This document shows, one piece after another, positions 51,866 to 61,243 of a stretch of DNA of 64,000 bases (position 1 is the first letter of the stretch; the number at the start of each line of letters is the position of its first letter). The translations under genes and the position numbers were made by a program. Source of the DNA: Sideroxyarcus sp. (GTDB lineage: Bacteria; Pseudomonadota; Gammaproteobacteria; Burkholderiales; Gallionellaceae). The stretch lies in NCBI GenBank assembly GCA_030651895.1, contig JAUSBR010000002.1:85815-149814 (forward strand), given 5' to 3'. The notes under the pieces were generated by a model. That model did not search any database, had not been told where the DNA came from, and saw only the letters and a program-made list of their open reading frames with translations.

Positions 51866-52471
51866 ATGGACAAAGTGCTGATCTGGGACTGGCCGGTGCG
51901 CATTGGCCACTGGTTGCTGGTCGGCGCTTTCGCGCTGGCGTGGATCACCGGCGAGAGCGAAGAATGGCGCCTGGTACATGCTTTCGCCGGCGGCACGGTT
52001 GTCGGCGTCATCCTGTTCCGCCTGCTCTGGGGCCTGGTCGGGACAAGGCATGCGCGCTTTGCTAGCTTCGTGCGCGGCCCGCGTGCGGTGCTGGGCTATG
52101 TCCTTGGCTTGCTGCGGCGTGATGAATCCCACTATGCCGGCCACAATGCCGCTGGCGGCTGGGCCATCGTCGCCTTGTTGAGCCTGGGCTTGTTGACCGG
52201 TGCCAGTGGCTGGCTTGTCTATCAAGACAGCGGTGGGGAGTGGCTGGAGGAAGTGCATGAAGCGCTGGCGTCGGGCATGCTGGGCGTGGCCCTGCTGCAC
52301 GTGGTCGGCGTCGTCGTCAGCAGTCTTGCCCATCGCGAGAATCTGGTGCGGGCGATGTTCACCGGCTTGAAGCAGGGTCGGCACGACGAGGCAATTGCCA
52401 ATTCCCGCCCGCTGACGGTTGTGTTGCTGCTCGGCTGGGTGGCTCTCTGCGCCTGGTGGCTGACGCGCTAA
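51866..52471 (+). CDS. Cytochrome b561-type membrane protein
   Basis: 201 aa, four transmembrane helices of the bacterial cytochrome b561 / Ni-hydrogenase b-type fold. Haem-ligand His candidates are in PVRIGHWLLVGAFALAW, WRLVHAFAGG, GHNAAGGWAI and ALLHVVGVV. It likely reduces DHC from the quinone pool. Start at 51866, one base after the DHC stop; an earlier in-frame Met has no coding support since it lies in DHC. Confidence 0.9.
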   Translation: MDKVLIWDWPVRIGHWLLVGAFALAWITGESEEWRLVHAFAGGTVVGVILFRLLWGLVGTRHARFASFVRGPRAVLGYVLGLLRRDESHYAGHNAAGGWAIVALLSLGLLTGASGWLVYQDSGGEWLEEVHEALASGMLGVALLHVVGVVVSSLAHRENLVRAMFTGLKQGRHDEAIANSRPLTVVLLLGWVALCAWWLTR

Positions 52472-52480
52472 GATCGCGGC

Positions 52481-53140
52481 ATGCGCATACTCCTTGCCGA
52501 AGACGATCCGCAACTGGGTGATGGCCTGACCGTCGGCCTGCGTCAGGATGGCTATGCCGTCGATTGGGTGAAGGACGGCATTGCCGCCGACCTCGCCCTC
52601 AAGAGCGAGAGCTTTGACCTGCTGGTGCTCGATCTCGGACTGCCGCGCCTGGCCGGCCTGGAAGTGCTGGCGCGCCTGCGTGGGCGCGGGCAGACGCTGC
52701 CGGTGCTGATTTTGACCGCACGCGACGCGACCGGCGACAAGATCGCCGGACTCGACGGCGGCGCCGACGATTACCTCGTCAAGCCGATCGACCTCGACGA
52801 GTTGGCGGCACGCGTGCGGGCGCTGGCGCGGCGCACGGCGGGTCGCGCGGCGCCCTTGCTGCGGCATGGCGATCTGGTGCTCGATCCCGCCGCCCGCCAG
52901 GTCACGCGGGCCGGAACGGCCGTGGAGCTTTCGGCGCGCGAATTCTCGCTGCTCCAGACTCTGCTGGAAAACCGCGGCCGGGTCATGACGCGTGCCCAGC
53001 TCGAAGGCGCGCTCTATGGCTGGCGCGACGAACCGGACAGCAATGCACTCGAAGTGCATATCCATCATTTGCGCAAAAAACTCGGCGCCGACCTGATCAA
53101 GACGCTGCGCGGCGTGGGCTACATGGTCGCCAAATCATGA
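52481..53140 (+). CDS. OmpR/PhoB-family response regulator, QseB-like
   Basis: 219 aa. Receiver domain with acidic pair (AEDDP), phosphoacceptor Asp in LLVLDLGLPRLAG and Lys in LVKPIDLDELAARV; winged-helix DNA-binding domain in the C-terminal half ending HHLRKKLGADLIKTLRGVGY. Its closest general relatives are QseB/PmrA. It overlaps the kinase gene by 4 nt. The CTTAA-N6-CTTAA arrays before two cytochrome operons are its probable targets. Confidence 0.94.
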   Translation: MRILLAEDDPQLGDGLTVGLRQDGYAVDWVKDGIAADLALKSESFDLLVLDLGLPRLAGLEVLARLRGRGQTLPVLILTARDATGDKIAGLDGGADDYLVKPIDLDELAARVRALARRTAGRAAPLLRHGDLVLDPAARQVTRAGTAVELSAREFSLLQTLLENRGRVMTRAQLEGALYGWRDEPDSNALEVHIHHLRKKLGADLIKTLRGVGYMVAKS

Positions 53141-54225
53141 TTACGCAGACGCGCTGGTTCTCGTTGCGCCGCCGCCTGATCGTGTGGTTGCTGGGTGGCG
53201 TCACCGTGGGCTGGCTGGCGGCGATGGGCGTTATTTACTTCGAGGCGCGCCAGGAACTGGCCAAGCTGCACAAGTATGAGGAAAAACACGATCGTCACGA
53301 AGTCCGGGATCGCTTGCGCCATGAGCTTGACGAACATTTCATCGAGGGCTTGCTGACCCCCCTGCTGTTTGGGTTGCCGTTGCTGGGTGGCTGGATCTGG
53401 TTCGCCACGCGGCGCGGCCTCGCACCGCTCGATGACGTCGCCACCGAACTCGGCAAGCGCGCGCCCGAGCGTCTCGACCCGGTGGTGCCCGCCGTCGCGC
53501 CGCGCGAGATTCGGCCGCTGCTCGAAGCGTTGAACACGCTCTTTGCCCGCGTCGAACGGGCACTCGACAATGAGCGCAGCTTCACCGCCGACGCAGCCCA
53601 CGAACTGCGCACGCCGCTGGCGGCCATCGCCGCCCAGGCCCAGGTCGCCTTGCGCGCACGCGACGCGGCGGAACGCGATCATGCCATCGCGCAACTGGCT
53701 GCCAGTGCGCGTCGCGCCAGTCATCTGGTCGAGCAATTGCTGACGCTCGCCCGGCTCGATCCGGCCGCAAATTTGCCGATGAGCGAGGTGCGGCTTGATA
53801 CGCTGGCAGCCGAGGTGTGCGCCGACCACGGTGCAGCGGCACTGGAAAAAAATATCGCGCTCGAACTCTCTGCGCCGGCGCCGGTCAGCTTGATGGCCAA
53901 CGACGGCATGCTGCGCATCCTGCTGCGCAACCTGCTCGACAATGCCGTGCGCTATACGCCGGCGGGTGGGCAGGTGCGCGTTGCCGTCGCGGAGAAGGGG
54001 AGCGAAGTGCTGCTGACCGTCAGCGATAGCGGACCGGGCATTCTTGCCGACCAGCGTGCCCAGGCGCTGCGGCGCCTGCATCGCCTGGCCGGCCAGGAAA
54101 TCGAAGGCAGCGGCTTGGGCTTGTCCATCGTCGCACGTATCGCCGAGCTGCATGGCGCGCGTCTCGAACTGGCCGACGGGATCGGTCAGCCGGGTCTGAC
54201 CGTGCGACTGACGTTTACGCGCTAG
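53137..54225 (+). CDS. Sensor histidine kinase, QseC-like, with His-rich periplasmic loop
   Basis: 362 aa. Two transmembrane helices (LIVWLLGGVTVGWLAAMGVI, and FIEGLLTPLLFGLPLLGGWI) enclose a short loop of about 35 residues with five His (45, 51, 54, 62, 67) and many Glu/Asp, suited to bind metal ions. HisKA follows with FTADAAHELRTPLAAIAAQ, then the ATPase domain with LLRNLLDNAVRYTPAGG and EGSGLGLSIVARIAELHG. It is shorter than E. coli QseC in the sensory part. Partner of the regulator upstream. Confidence 0.93.
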   Translation: MITQTRWFSLRRRLIVWLLGGVTVGWLAAMGVIYFEARQELAKLHKYEEKHDRHEVRDRLRHELDEHFIEGLLTPLLFGLPLLGGWIWFATRRGLAPLDDVATELGKRAPERLDPVVPAVAPREIRPLLEALNTLFARVERALDNERSFTADAAHELRTPLAAIAAQAQVALRARDAAERDHAIAQLAASARRASHLVEQLLTLARLDPAANLPMSEVRLDTLAAEVCADHGAAALEKNIALELSAPAPVSLMANDGMLRILLRNLLDNAVRYTPAGGQVRVAVAEKGSEVLLTVSDSGPGILADQRAQALRRLHRLAGQEIEGSGLGLSIVARIAELHGARLELADGIGQPGLTVRLTFTR

Positions 54226-55500
54226 TCAAAAGTCGGCGCTGGCGGGATGGCGCTTTGCGGGCGGAAGCCCATGTGCATCGTTCAGGCGGGCGAGGAAGGC
54301 ACCTTGCTTCCCCGGCGGCAGCGGAATAAAGACGCGATGGCCGCTACCGGGCGCGGTGGCGACTGCTGACGCCGTCCCGTCAGCGCCGACTTTCAGCATG
54401 CGTTCGATCCGCAGCGTGCGGTTGCCGGCGGGGTGGATCAACTCGACGTGGTCGCCGACCGCAAAGCGGTTTTTCACCTCGATTTCCGCCAGACCATCCA
54501 GCCGGTAAGCGATCACGTCCCCGACGTAAAGTTGGCTGCCCATCTGGGAGAGGCCGCTGAGATAGTTCTGATATTCGCGGTCGGGATGGCGCTCGTAAAA
54601 ACCGGCGGTATAGCCGCGATTGGCGAGGCTGTCGAGGTCGGCGACCAAGCTGGCGTCGTAGGGCCGGACGGCTACGGCGTCGTCGACAGCGCGCCGGTAG
54701 GCCTGACAACTGCGCGCGACGTAATAGGCCGACTTGGTGCGCCCTTCGATCTTTAGCGAATCGACACCGATGTCCACCAAACGCTCGACGTATTCGATGG
54801 CGCGCAGGTCTTTCGAGTTGAGGATGTAGCTGCCGTGTTCATCTTCCTCGATGGGCATCAACTGCCCAGGGCGGGTTTCCTCTTCGATCAGTCGATATTT
54901 CCAGCGGCAGGAATTGGTGCAACTGCCCTGATTCGGATCGCGGTGATTGAAATAGCCAGACAGCAGGCAGCGGCCGGAATAGGCGACGCACAGCGCGCCA
55001 TGCACGAAAACTTCCAGCTCGATGTCCGGGCATGCCTGGCGAATTTCGGCAATCTCGTCGAGCGACAACTCGCGGGACAAAATGACGCGCGCCACGCCCA
55101 GCGAGCGCCAGAACCTGACCGCCGCGTAATTCACCGTATTCGCCTGCACGGAGAGGTGAATCGGCATGTCCGGCCAGGTTTCGCGAACCATCAGCATCAG
55201 GCCGGGGTCGGCCATGATCAGCGCGTCGGGTTGCAGCGCCACCACCGGCGCCATGTCCGCCAGATAGGTCTTGAGCTTGGCGTTGTGCGGGGAAATGTTG
55301 CTGACGACATAAAACTTGCCGCCCCGTTCATGGACCCGTGCGATACCTGTCGCGAGGTTTTCCAGCTTGCCGAATTCGTTGTTGCGTACCCGCAAGGAAT
55401 AACGCGGCTGCCCCGCGTAGACGGCCGTGGCGCCATAGTCCAGGGCCGTGGCGGCCATGTTCAGGCTGCCGGCGGGGGCGAGGAGTTCGGGGGTGCGCAT
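54226..55500 (-). CDS. U32 peptidase-family protein, TrhP (YegQ)-like tRNA hydroxylase component
   Basis: 424 aa. The U32 signature is clear (ELEVFVHGALCVAYSGRCLL, and SGYFNHRDPNQGSC), together with the iron-sulfur Cys residues. TrhP is needed for prephenate-dependent hydroxylation of U34 in tRNA. Start at ATG 55500 (MRTPELLAPAGSLNMAATAL), not the TTG four codons earlier. Its last residues (HPASADF) are encoded by the dispersed repeat at 54228-54254, so the repeat has entered or formed the gene's 3' end. Convergent with the kinase, stops adjacent. Confidence 0.9.
   Translation of the reverse strand: MRTPELLAPAGSLNMAATALDYGATAVYAGQPRYSLRVRNNEFGKLENLATGIARVHERGGKFYVVSNISPHNAKLKTYLADMAPVVALQPDALIMADPGLMLMVRETWPDMPIHLSVQANTVNYAAVRFWRSLGVARVILSRELSLDEIAEIRQACPDIELEVFVHGALCVAYSGRCLLSGYFNHRDPNQGSCTNSCRWKYRLIEEETRPGQLMPIEEDEHGSYILNSKDLRAIEYVERLVDIGVDSLKIEGRTKSAYYVARSCQAYRRAVDDAVAVRPYDASLVADLDSLANRGYTAGFYERHPDREYQNYLSGLSQMGSQLYVGDVIAYRLDGLAEIEVKNRFAVGDHVELIHPAGNRTLRIERMLKVGADGTASAVATAPGSGHRVFIPLPPGKQGAFLARLNDAHGLPPAKRHPASADF
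54228..54254. repeat. Dispersed repeat copy 2
   Basis: AAAAGTCGGCGCTGGCGGGA, then TGGCGCT. Close copy of 61590-61613. Lies just after the kinase stop and codes for the C-terminal residues of TrhP on the other strand. Confidence 0.75.
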
Positions 55501-55548
55501 GTGCTCAACCAATCAAATTGTCGTGGGCGATGGGAGTCGCTTGCTTGT

Positions 55549-56130
55549 TTATGACTTGCGGGTTTTCAGGTCGGCGGTAAAGCCGATGGGGCGGCTCGGC
55601 TTGGTCGGGACGCTCGTCAGTTGCCGGATCGCGTCGATCAGGCCGGCGATCGCCTGATCGTGGGTGGAGAGCTTGCGCTCCAGTTCATCCAGACGCTCAG
55701 ACAGTTCGCGGCTGCTGGCCAGCAGCTCGCGCAACTGGACAAAGGCGCGCACGACGAAGACGCTCATTTCCACGGCGCGCGGCGCGTTGAGGACGGAGGC
55801 GGCCATGATGGCGCCGTGCTCGGTGAAGACATAGGGGAGGTATTTCCGATGCCGACCGCGACCGGTGTTCGAGGTCACAAATTGTGACCTCAACGGATCG
55901 TCGATGTTTAAGGTCGCAATTTGCGACCTTAAAGAATCCTCTTCTACATCAGTAAGTTGGAACATGAAATCGGCGGGAAAGCGGTCGATGTTGCGCTTGA
56001 CTTGCTCGTTGAAGCGTTTGGTCGTAACACCATACAGTTCGGCCAAATCTGCATCGAGCATGACCCTTTGGCCGCGCACAAGATGAATGCGACCGGACAG
56101 GGCATCAATGGCGACGAGGGGGGATGTCAT
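55549..56130 (-). CDS. ORF6N domain-containing DNA-binding protein
   Basis: 193 aa. ORF6N fold at the N-terminus: RIHLVRGQRVMLDADLAELY, then VTTKRFNEQVKRN and FPADFMFQL; the YVFTEHGAIMAASVLNAPRA motif and a C-terminal coiled coil follow. The family is common in prophages and as a chromosomal single gene. The usual single LRSQ(F/I)AT element is duplicated here (LRSQIATL and LRSQFVTS), and each copy is encoded by a palindrome. Not in an operon. Confidence 0.88.
   Translation of the reverse strand: MTSPLVAIDALSGRIHLVRGQRVMLDADLAELYGVTTKRFNEQVKRNIDRFPADFMFQLTDVEEDSLRSQIATLNIDDPLRSQFVTSNTGRGRHRKYLPYVFTEHGAIMAASVLNAPRAVEMSVFVVRAFVQLRELLASSRELSERLDELERKLSTHDQAIAGLIDAIRQLTSVPTKPSRPIGFTADLKTRKS
55871..55891. 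repeat. Intragenic palindrome 1 in the ORF6N gene
   Basis: A 21-bp palindrome with 10-bp arms GAGGTCACAA/TTGTGACCTC around one central A. It lies within the coding sequence and encodes the second LRSQFVTSN element. Confidence 0.85.
55907..55933. repeat. Intragenic palindrome 2 in the ORF6N gene
   Basis: A 27-bp palindrome with 13-bp arms TTTAAGGTCGCAA/TTGCGACCTTAAA around one central T, encoding the first LRSQIATL element. It shares the core GGTCxCAA with palindrome 1, 15 bp away, so they appear to be related copies. Confidence 0.9.
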
Positions 56131-56209
56131 GAGGCTATTGCTCCAAAAGTGAAGTTACCCACGGTTTTCTTGCCTGCGTCGTGCGGCGTACCAGGGGACG
56201 GCGGCCCCA

Positions 56210-56755
56210 TCAGCGCTTGCCCTGCAACAGCACGATCACAGCTCCCGCACCGCCATCGACGGTGCGTGCCTGGCAGTAGGCGAGCACTTCCTGGCGTTGC
56301 GTCAGCCAGCCCAGTACCAGCCGTTTGAGCACGGGAATCCGCCCCGGCGAGCCGCGGCCCTTGCCATGCACGATGCGTACGCAGCGCTGGTCGCGGGCGA
56401 GGCACTCGGCAAGAAAGACGGCCACCTGCTGACGCGCCTCGTCGCGGTACATGCCGTGCAGGTCGAGATGGTTCTGCACCACCCAGCGCCCGCGACGCAA
56501 GTCCTTGAGCACCCGGGGTGACATGCCCGGTCTGAGAAACGCCGCTTCGTCGCCGCCTTCGAGCGCCAGGTCGAGGGTATCCACATCGGCGAGCGACTCG
56601 CCCAGCGCGGCACGCTCATCCCTCTCGCGCTGGCGCGGAATCGGCAAAGGCGGGGGCGGTTCGTGATGCACCCGGTCGAAATTCAGCGGCACGGCATCGG
56701 CCACCGCCGTGCGAAACAGGTGGCGGGCTTCCTCGCTGGGCTCCCGCCGCGCCAT
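56210..56755 (-). CDS. Smr-domain protein (SmrA-like endonuclease)
   Basis: 181 aa. The C-terminal Smr domain shows LDLHGMYRDEARQQVAVFLA, then RIVHGKGRGSPGRIPVLKRL and a final GGAGAVIVLL. The HGKG motif and the Asp/His of LDLHG mark the nuclease-like fold also found in MutS2. The N-terminal part is the usual charged region of proteobacterial Smr proteins. ATG at 56755 is one base after the trxB stop, and an earlier open frame within trxB is spurious. Confidence 0.92.
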   Translation of the reverse strand: MARREPSEEARHLFRTAVADAVPLNFDRVHHEPPPPLPIPRQRERDERAALGESLADVDTLDLALEGGDEAAFLRPGMSPRVLKDLRRGRWVVQNHLDLHGMYRDEARQQVAVFLAECLARDQRCVRIVHGKGRGSPGRIPVLKRLVLGWLTQRQEVLAYCQARTVDGGAGAVIVLLQGKR

Positions 56756-56756
56756 C

Positions 56757-57809
<1,053 letters not shown>

Positions 57810-57844
57810 TCAGCACGTTTCTCATAACGTCCGGAAATCCGCCC

Positions 57845-60169
57845 ATGTCCTACGCCTCGCTTTCCATGTCGCCAAGGGGCCATTCCGCCCGACCGCTGCC
57901 CGAACGCATTGCCGCGCTGGTCCATGAGGCGCGCTGGCTGGTGGTCGCCGCCCTTGGCCTGTATCTCGCGCTGATTCTCTGGGGTTACGACCGTGCCGAT
58001 CCCGGCTGGTCGCGTGCCGCCGAGGTTGAGGCCATCGCCAATCCGGGCGGACGCTTCGGCGCCTGGCTGGCCGATCTGCTGCTCTATCTCTTCGGGCTTT
58101 CCGCCTGGTGGTGGGTGGTATTGCTCCTGCTGCTGGTGGTGACGGGCTATCACCGCGTCAGCCGCCTGTTCGGCGACGACCGGCGTCCGCTGTTCATCGC
58201 CCTGACGGGTTTTGTCGTCCTGCTGGTCGCCAGTTGCGGTCTGGAGGCGATGCGTTTCTGGAGCCTGTCAACGCCCCTGCCGCTGGCTCCCGGCGGCATG
58301 ATCGGTTACGAAGTCAGCCGGCTGACCGCGACTTTCCTGGGATTTACCGGCGGCACCCTGATCCTGCTGATGCTGGTGATGGTGGGCTGGGGGCTGGCGA
58401 CCGGCCTGTCCTGGTTGTGGGCGGCCGAAAAATTCGGCACCCTGCTTGAAGCGTCCTGGTTTGGCGCCCAAGCGCTCTGGGACCGCTGGCAGGATCGCCG
58501 TTATGGACGCGCGCTCGCCGGACAGCGGGAGGCCGTGGTGGCCGTGGAGCGCAAGAAATTTGAAGAAAATCCGCCGCCGCCGGTGCGCATCGAACCGGTC
58601 GATCTGGAGATTCCCCTGGCGAAGAAGGCCGAGGTGCGCATCGAGAAAGAGCGCCAGACCCCGCTGTTCTTCGACGCCCCCGGCGAGGCGCTGCCGCCCT
58701 TGCACTTGCTTGACGAGGCCCAGCACAGCAATGAGGAACTGCCCTCCGCCGAAACCCTCGAATTCATCTCGCGCCTGATCGAAAGAAAGCTGGCCGATTT
58801 CGGCGTGCAGGTGCAGGTCACTTCCGCGCATCCCGGCCCGGTGGTGACGCGTTACGAAATCGATCCGGCCGTCGGCGTCAAGGGCGCCACCGTGGTCGGG
58901 CTGGCCAAGGATCTGGCGCGGGCGCTATCGCTCATCAGCATCCGCGTCGTCGAAACCGTGCCGGGCAAGTCCTGCATGGCGCTCGAATTGCCCAACCCGC
59001 GCCGGCAGAACGTGCGCCTTTCGGAAATTCTGGGCGCCCGCGTTTATCACGACATGCACTCCCATCTGGCGCTAGCGCTGGGCAAGGACATTGCCGGCCA
59101 GCCGGTCGTCACCGATCTCGCCAAGATGCCGCACCTGCTGGTCGCGGGGACCACCGGGTCGGGCAAGTCGGTTGGCATCAACGCGATGATCCTGTCGCTG
59201 CTTTATAAATCCGAGCCAAAAGATGTGCGGATGATTCTGGTCGATCCGAAGATGCTGGAATTGTCCGTCTATGAAGGCATTCCGCATCTACTGGCGCCGG
59301 TAGTCACCGACATGAACAAAGCCGCCAACGCGCTGCACTGGTGCGTGGGCGAGATGGAACGCCGCTACAAGCTGATGAGCACGCTGGGCGTGCGCAACCT
59401 GTCCAGTTTCAACCACAAAGTGCGCGAGGCCGAAAAGGCCGGCACGCCCATTCCCGATCCGCTGGCGCTGCCGGGCGACCCCGAGGCGGGGGTGCCGCCG
59501 CTCAAGCCCATGCCCTTCATCGTCGTCGTCATCGACGAACTGGCCGACCTGATGATGGTGGTGGGCAAAAAAGTCGAGGAACTCATTGCCCGTCTGGCGC
59601 AAAAAGCCAGAGCCTCCGGCATCCACCTGATTCTCGCCACGCAGCGGCCGAGCGTCGATGTCATCACCGGCCTGATCAAGGCCAACATCCCGACGCGCAT
59701 CTCTTTCCAGGTTTCCAGCAAGATCGACTCACGCACCATCCTCGACCAGATGGGGGCCGAGGCGCTGCTGGGGCAGGGCGACATGCTCTACCTCGCCCCC
59801 GGCACCGGGCTGCCCGTGCGCGTGCATGGCGCCTATGTCGCCGATGACGAGGTGCATCGCGTCGTCGAGCATCTGCGCAAGGTCGGCCGGCCGGAATTCA
59901 TCACCGACGTGCTGGCATCGCCGCCCAGCGAAACCGCCGAAACCGGCGGTGAAGGCGGTGGCGATGTTGAGTCCGACCCGATGTACGACCAGGCCGTCGA
60001 AGTGGTGCTGAAAACGCGCCGACCGTCGATTTCGCTGGTGCAGCGTCACCTGAGAATCGGCTACAACCGCGCCGCCCGCATGATCGAGGCGATGGAACAC
60101 GCCGGCCTCGTCTCGCCGATGAATGGCGCCGGCGGGCGTGAAGTGCTGGCGCCGGAACAGGCCGAATAA
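57845..60169 (+). CDS. ftsK: DNA translocase FtsK
   Basis: 774 aa. Four N-terminal transmembrane helices (residues about 30-220), a short linker, then the FtsK motor with Walker [14 protein letters not shown] and Walker [15 protein letters not shown]. The C-terminal gamma winged helix ends the protein ([20 protein letters not shown]), reading KOPS sites and activating XerD at dif. Of two upstream Met codons, 57845 was chosen because the hydrophobic N-terminus begins shortly after. Promoter shared with divergent trxB. A partial copy of its 3' end lies at 60831-60914. Confidence 0.97.
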   Translation: MSYASLSMSPRGHSARPLPERIAALVHEARWLVVAALGLYLALILWGYDRADPGWSRAAEVEAIANPGGRFGAWLADLLLYLFGLSAWWWVVLLLLLVVTGYHRVSRLFGDDRRPLFIALTGFVVLLVASCGLEAMRFWSLSTPLPLAPGGMIGYEVSRLTATFLGFTGGTLILLMLVMVGWGLATGLSWLWAAEKFGTLLEASWFGAQALWDRWQDRRYGRALAGQREAVVAVERKKFEENPPPPVRIEPVDLEIPLAKKAEVRIEKERQTPLFFDAPGEALPPLHLLDEAQHSNEELPSAETLEFISRLIERKLADFGVQVQVTSAHPGPVVTRYEIDPAVGVKGATVVGLAKDLARALSLISIRVVETVPGKSCMALELPNPRRQNVRLSEILGARVYHDMHSHLALALGKDIAGQPVVTDLAKMPHLLVAGTTGSGKSVGINAMILSLLYKSEPKDVRMILVDPKMLELSVYEGIPHLLAPVVTDMNKAANALHWCVGEMERRYKLMSTLGVRNLSSFNHKVREAEKAGTPIPDPLALPGDPEAGVPPLKPMPFIVVVIDELADLMMVVGKKVEELIARLAQKARASGIHLILATQRPSVDVITGLIKANIPTRISFQVSSKIDSRTILDQMGAEALLGQGDMLYLAPGTGLPVRVHGAYVADDEVHRVVEHLRKVGRPEFITDVLASPPSETAETGGEGGGDVESDPMYDQAVEVVLKTRRPSISLVQRHLRIGYNRAARMIEAMEHAGLVSPMNGAGGREVLAPEQAE

Positions 60170-60180
60170 AAGTCGGCGCT
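60167..60180. repeat. Dispersed repeat copy 3 (partial)
   Basis: TAAAAGTCGGCGCT directly overlaps the ftsK stop codon, then diverges. Only the first half of the motif seen at 54228-54254 and 61590-61613. Confidence 0.55.
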
Positions 60181-60214
60181 GCGCGATCAAGCTAATATTG
60201 TTGAGTGCGCCGAG

Positions 60215-60454
60215 TCATTGCTTAGCCGTCATCAGTTGCAGCGCCTCGGCCACGCTTACGATCCTGACGCTCAGATACTCGGCCACCGAGAGCAGCATCC
60301 GATCCCCTGTCACGAGCAGATCGGCTTTCGCTGCGAGTGCCGTGCCGATCACCACATCGTCGTCCGGGTCGGACGCGATGCGAGGCGTGGGGGTTGGCCG
60401 CCCCACAGCATCGCCGAGGCGACCACGTTGGTATCCAGCCACCAGCCTCATCAA
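60215..60454 (-). pseudogene. Decayed PIN-domain toxin (VapC-like)
   Basis: The 79-codon frame ends with an intact PIN C-terminus (RIASDPDDDVVIGTALAAKA, DLLVTGDRMLLSV) but begins MRLVAGYQRG. Read in the neighbouring frame, the DNA just after the start gives LDTNVVASAMLWGGQ, the normal PIN N-terminus. So a one-base insertion (GTGGCTGG for GTGCTGG) and a loss of about 55 middle codons have destroyed the gene; the first catalytic Asp is out of frame. Overlaps the antitoxin by 4 nt, as in an intact pair. Confidence 0.85.
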
Positions 60455-60696
60455 CCGGCGGCCTTGGCGCGCCGCGCTTCGCGCATGGCGCGAATCTCCC
60501 CGGCCATTTCCTCCGGCGGCATCGCGGGCGGTTCTTCGACCTGCTCCATCCGCTCCATCGCCGCAAAAAACACATCCTGGCGTCTTGCCTGCAACTGCTC
60601 ACGCAACAGCTTCACCAGCGCCGCTTGCGACAACAGCCCGGCCTGCTTCGCCTCTTGAGCCAATTGGTCGGGCAAGGTGATTTGTACAGTGGTCAT
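60451..60696 (-). CDS. Ribbon-helix-helix-type antitoxin
   Basis: 81 aa. The N-terminus MTTVQITLPDQLAQEAKQAG resembles a ribbon-helix-helix DNA-binding unit; the C-terminal half is acidic and Pro/Glu-rich (PPAMPPEEMAGEIRAMREAR), suited to bind a PIN toxin. AGGAGAG lies seven bases upstream. The cognate toxin next to it is broken, so this antitoxin may be a relic or act in trans. Confidence 0.78.
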   Translation of the reverse strand: MTTVQITLPDQLAQEAKQAGLLSQAALVKLLREQLQARRQDVFFAAMERMEQVEEPPAMPPEEMAGEIRAMREARRAKAAG

Positions 60697-60830
60697 AATG
60701 ATCTCTCCTCTCTAGCGGCTAGCCTGTGTCAGAACGGTTTCTAGCATCTCGATCCATTCTGCAGCATTTTAGGGACATTGGGGGCACGGTTTACAGAGCC
60801 CAATGCCGGACGCCTGGCGGTGGGCACCGG

Positions 60831-60914
60831 CCGTCGATTTCGCTGGCGCAACGCCACCTGAGAATCGGCTACAACCGCGCCGCGCGCCTGATCGAAGCGA
60901 TGGGACACGCCGGC
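60831..60914 (+). repeat. Partial duplicate of the ftsK 3' (gamma domain) region
   Basis: 84 bp aligning without gaps to ftsK 60023-60106; I counted 77 identical positions by eye. Four or five of the changes are synonymous in the original frame ([20 protein letters not shown], then EAMGHAG). No start or stop in phase makes it a gene. It marks a duplication that now encloses the PIN/antitoxin module. Confidence 0.88.
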
Positions 60915-60917
60915 AAA

Positions 60918-60973
60918 GTCGATACGTTTGTAGATACGGGTGCGCCAGTCGCCTATACTGGGCGGGTATCGAC
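60918..60973 (+). promoter_or_regulatory. Probable mazEF promoter/operator
   Basis: GTCGATAC (60918-60925) and GTATCGAC (60966-60973) are perfect reverse complements around a TATACT -10-like box (60954-60959). An AbrB-type MazE could bind them for autoregulation. AAAGGAG follows at 60986-60992. Confidence 0.55.
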
Positions 60974-61000
60974 ATTTGTTTCGACAAAGGAGAAAAGCGC

Positions 61001-61243
61001 ATGGCCGTTCAACGCGTCAAGAAATGGGGCAATAGTCCCGCGGTTCGTCTGCCGGCGGCGATCATGGAGGCGGCGCATCTGGCGCTCGACCAGGCCGTCG
61101 AGGTGCGTGCCGAGCATGGCCGGGTGATCATCGAACCGGCTGCGCCGTCCTATTCGCTTGATGACTTGCTCGCGGGCATCACCCCCCAAAACTGGCATGG
61201 CGAACAGGACTTTGGCGCGGCGCAGGGCAAGGAACAGCTCTGA
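61001..61243 (+). CDS. mazE: MazE-type (AbrB/SpoVT) antitoxin
   Basis: 80 aa. The N-terminal swapped-hairpin DNA-binding domain has the expected KKWGNSPAVRLPAAIMEAAH and VEVRAEHGRVIIEP; the C-terminal part (YSLDDLLAGITPQNWHGEQD) should wrap the toxin. AAAGGAG is eight bases upstream. Overlaps the toxin gene by one base (TGATG). Confidence 0.93.
   Translation: MAVQRVKKWGNSPAVRLPAAIMEAAHLALDQAVEVRAEHGRVIIEPAAPSYSLDDLLAGITPQNWHGEQDFGAAQGKEQL

Larger units (their letters stand above)
60697..61000. other. Gene-poor spacer with ftsK fragment and mazEF control region
   Basis: 304 bp. From left: the antitoxin promoter region (TAGCCGCTAG-like palindrome near 60710), a stretch with no assigned feature (60761-60830), a duplicated ftsK segment (60831-60914), and the mazE operator and promoter (60918-60973). 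Confidence 0.6.

Noticed and set aside
55549..56130. Prophage remnant
   Set aside because: ORF6N proteins occur in phages, but no other phage gene, integrase or attachment site is nearby.
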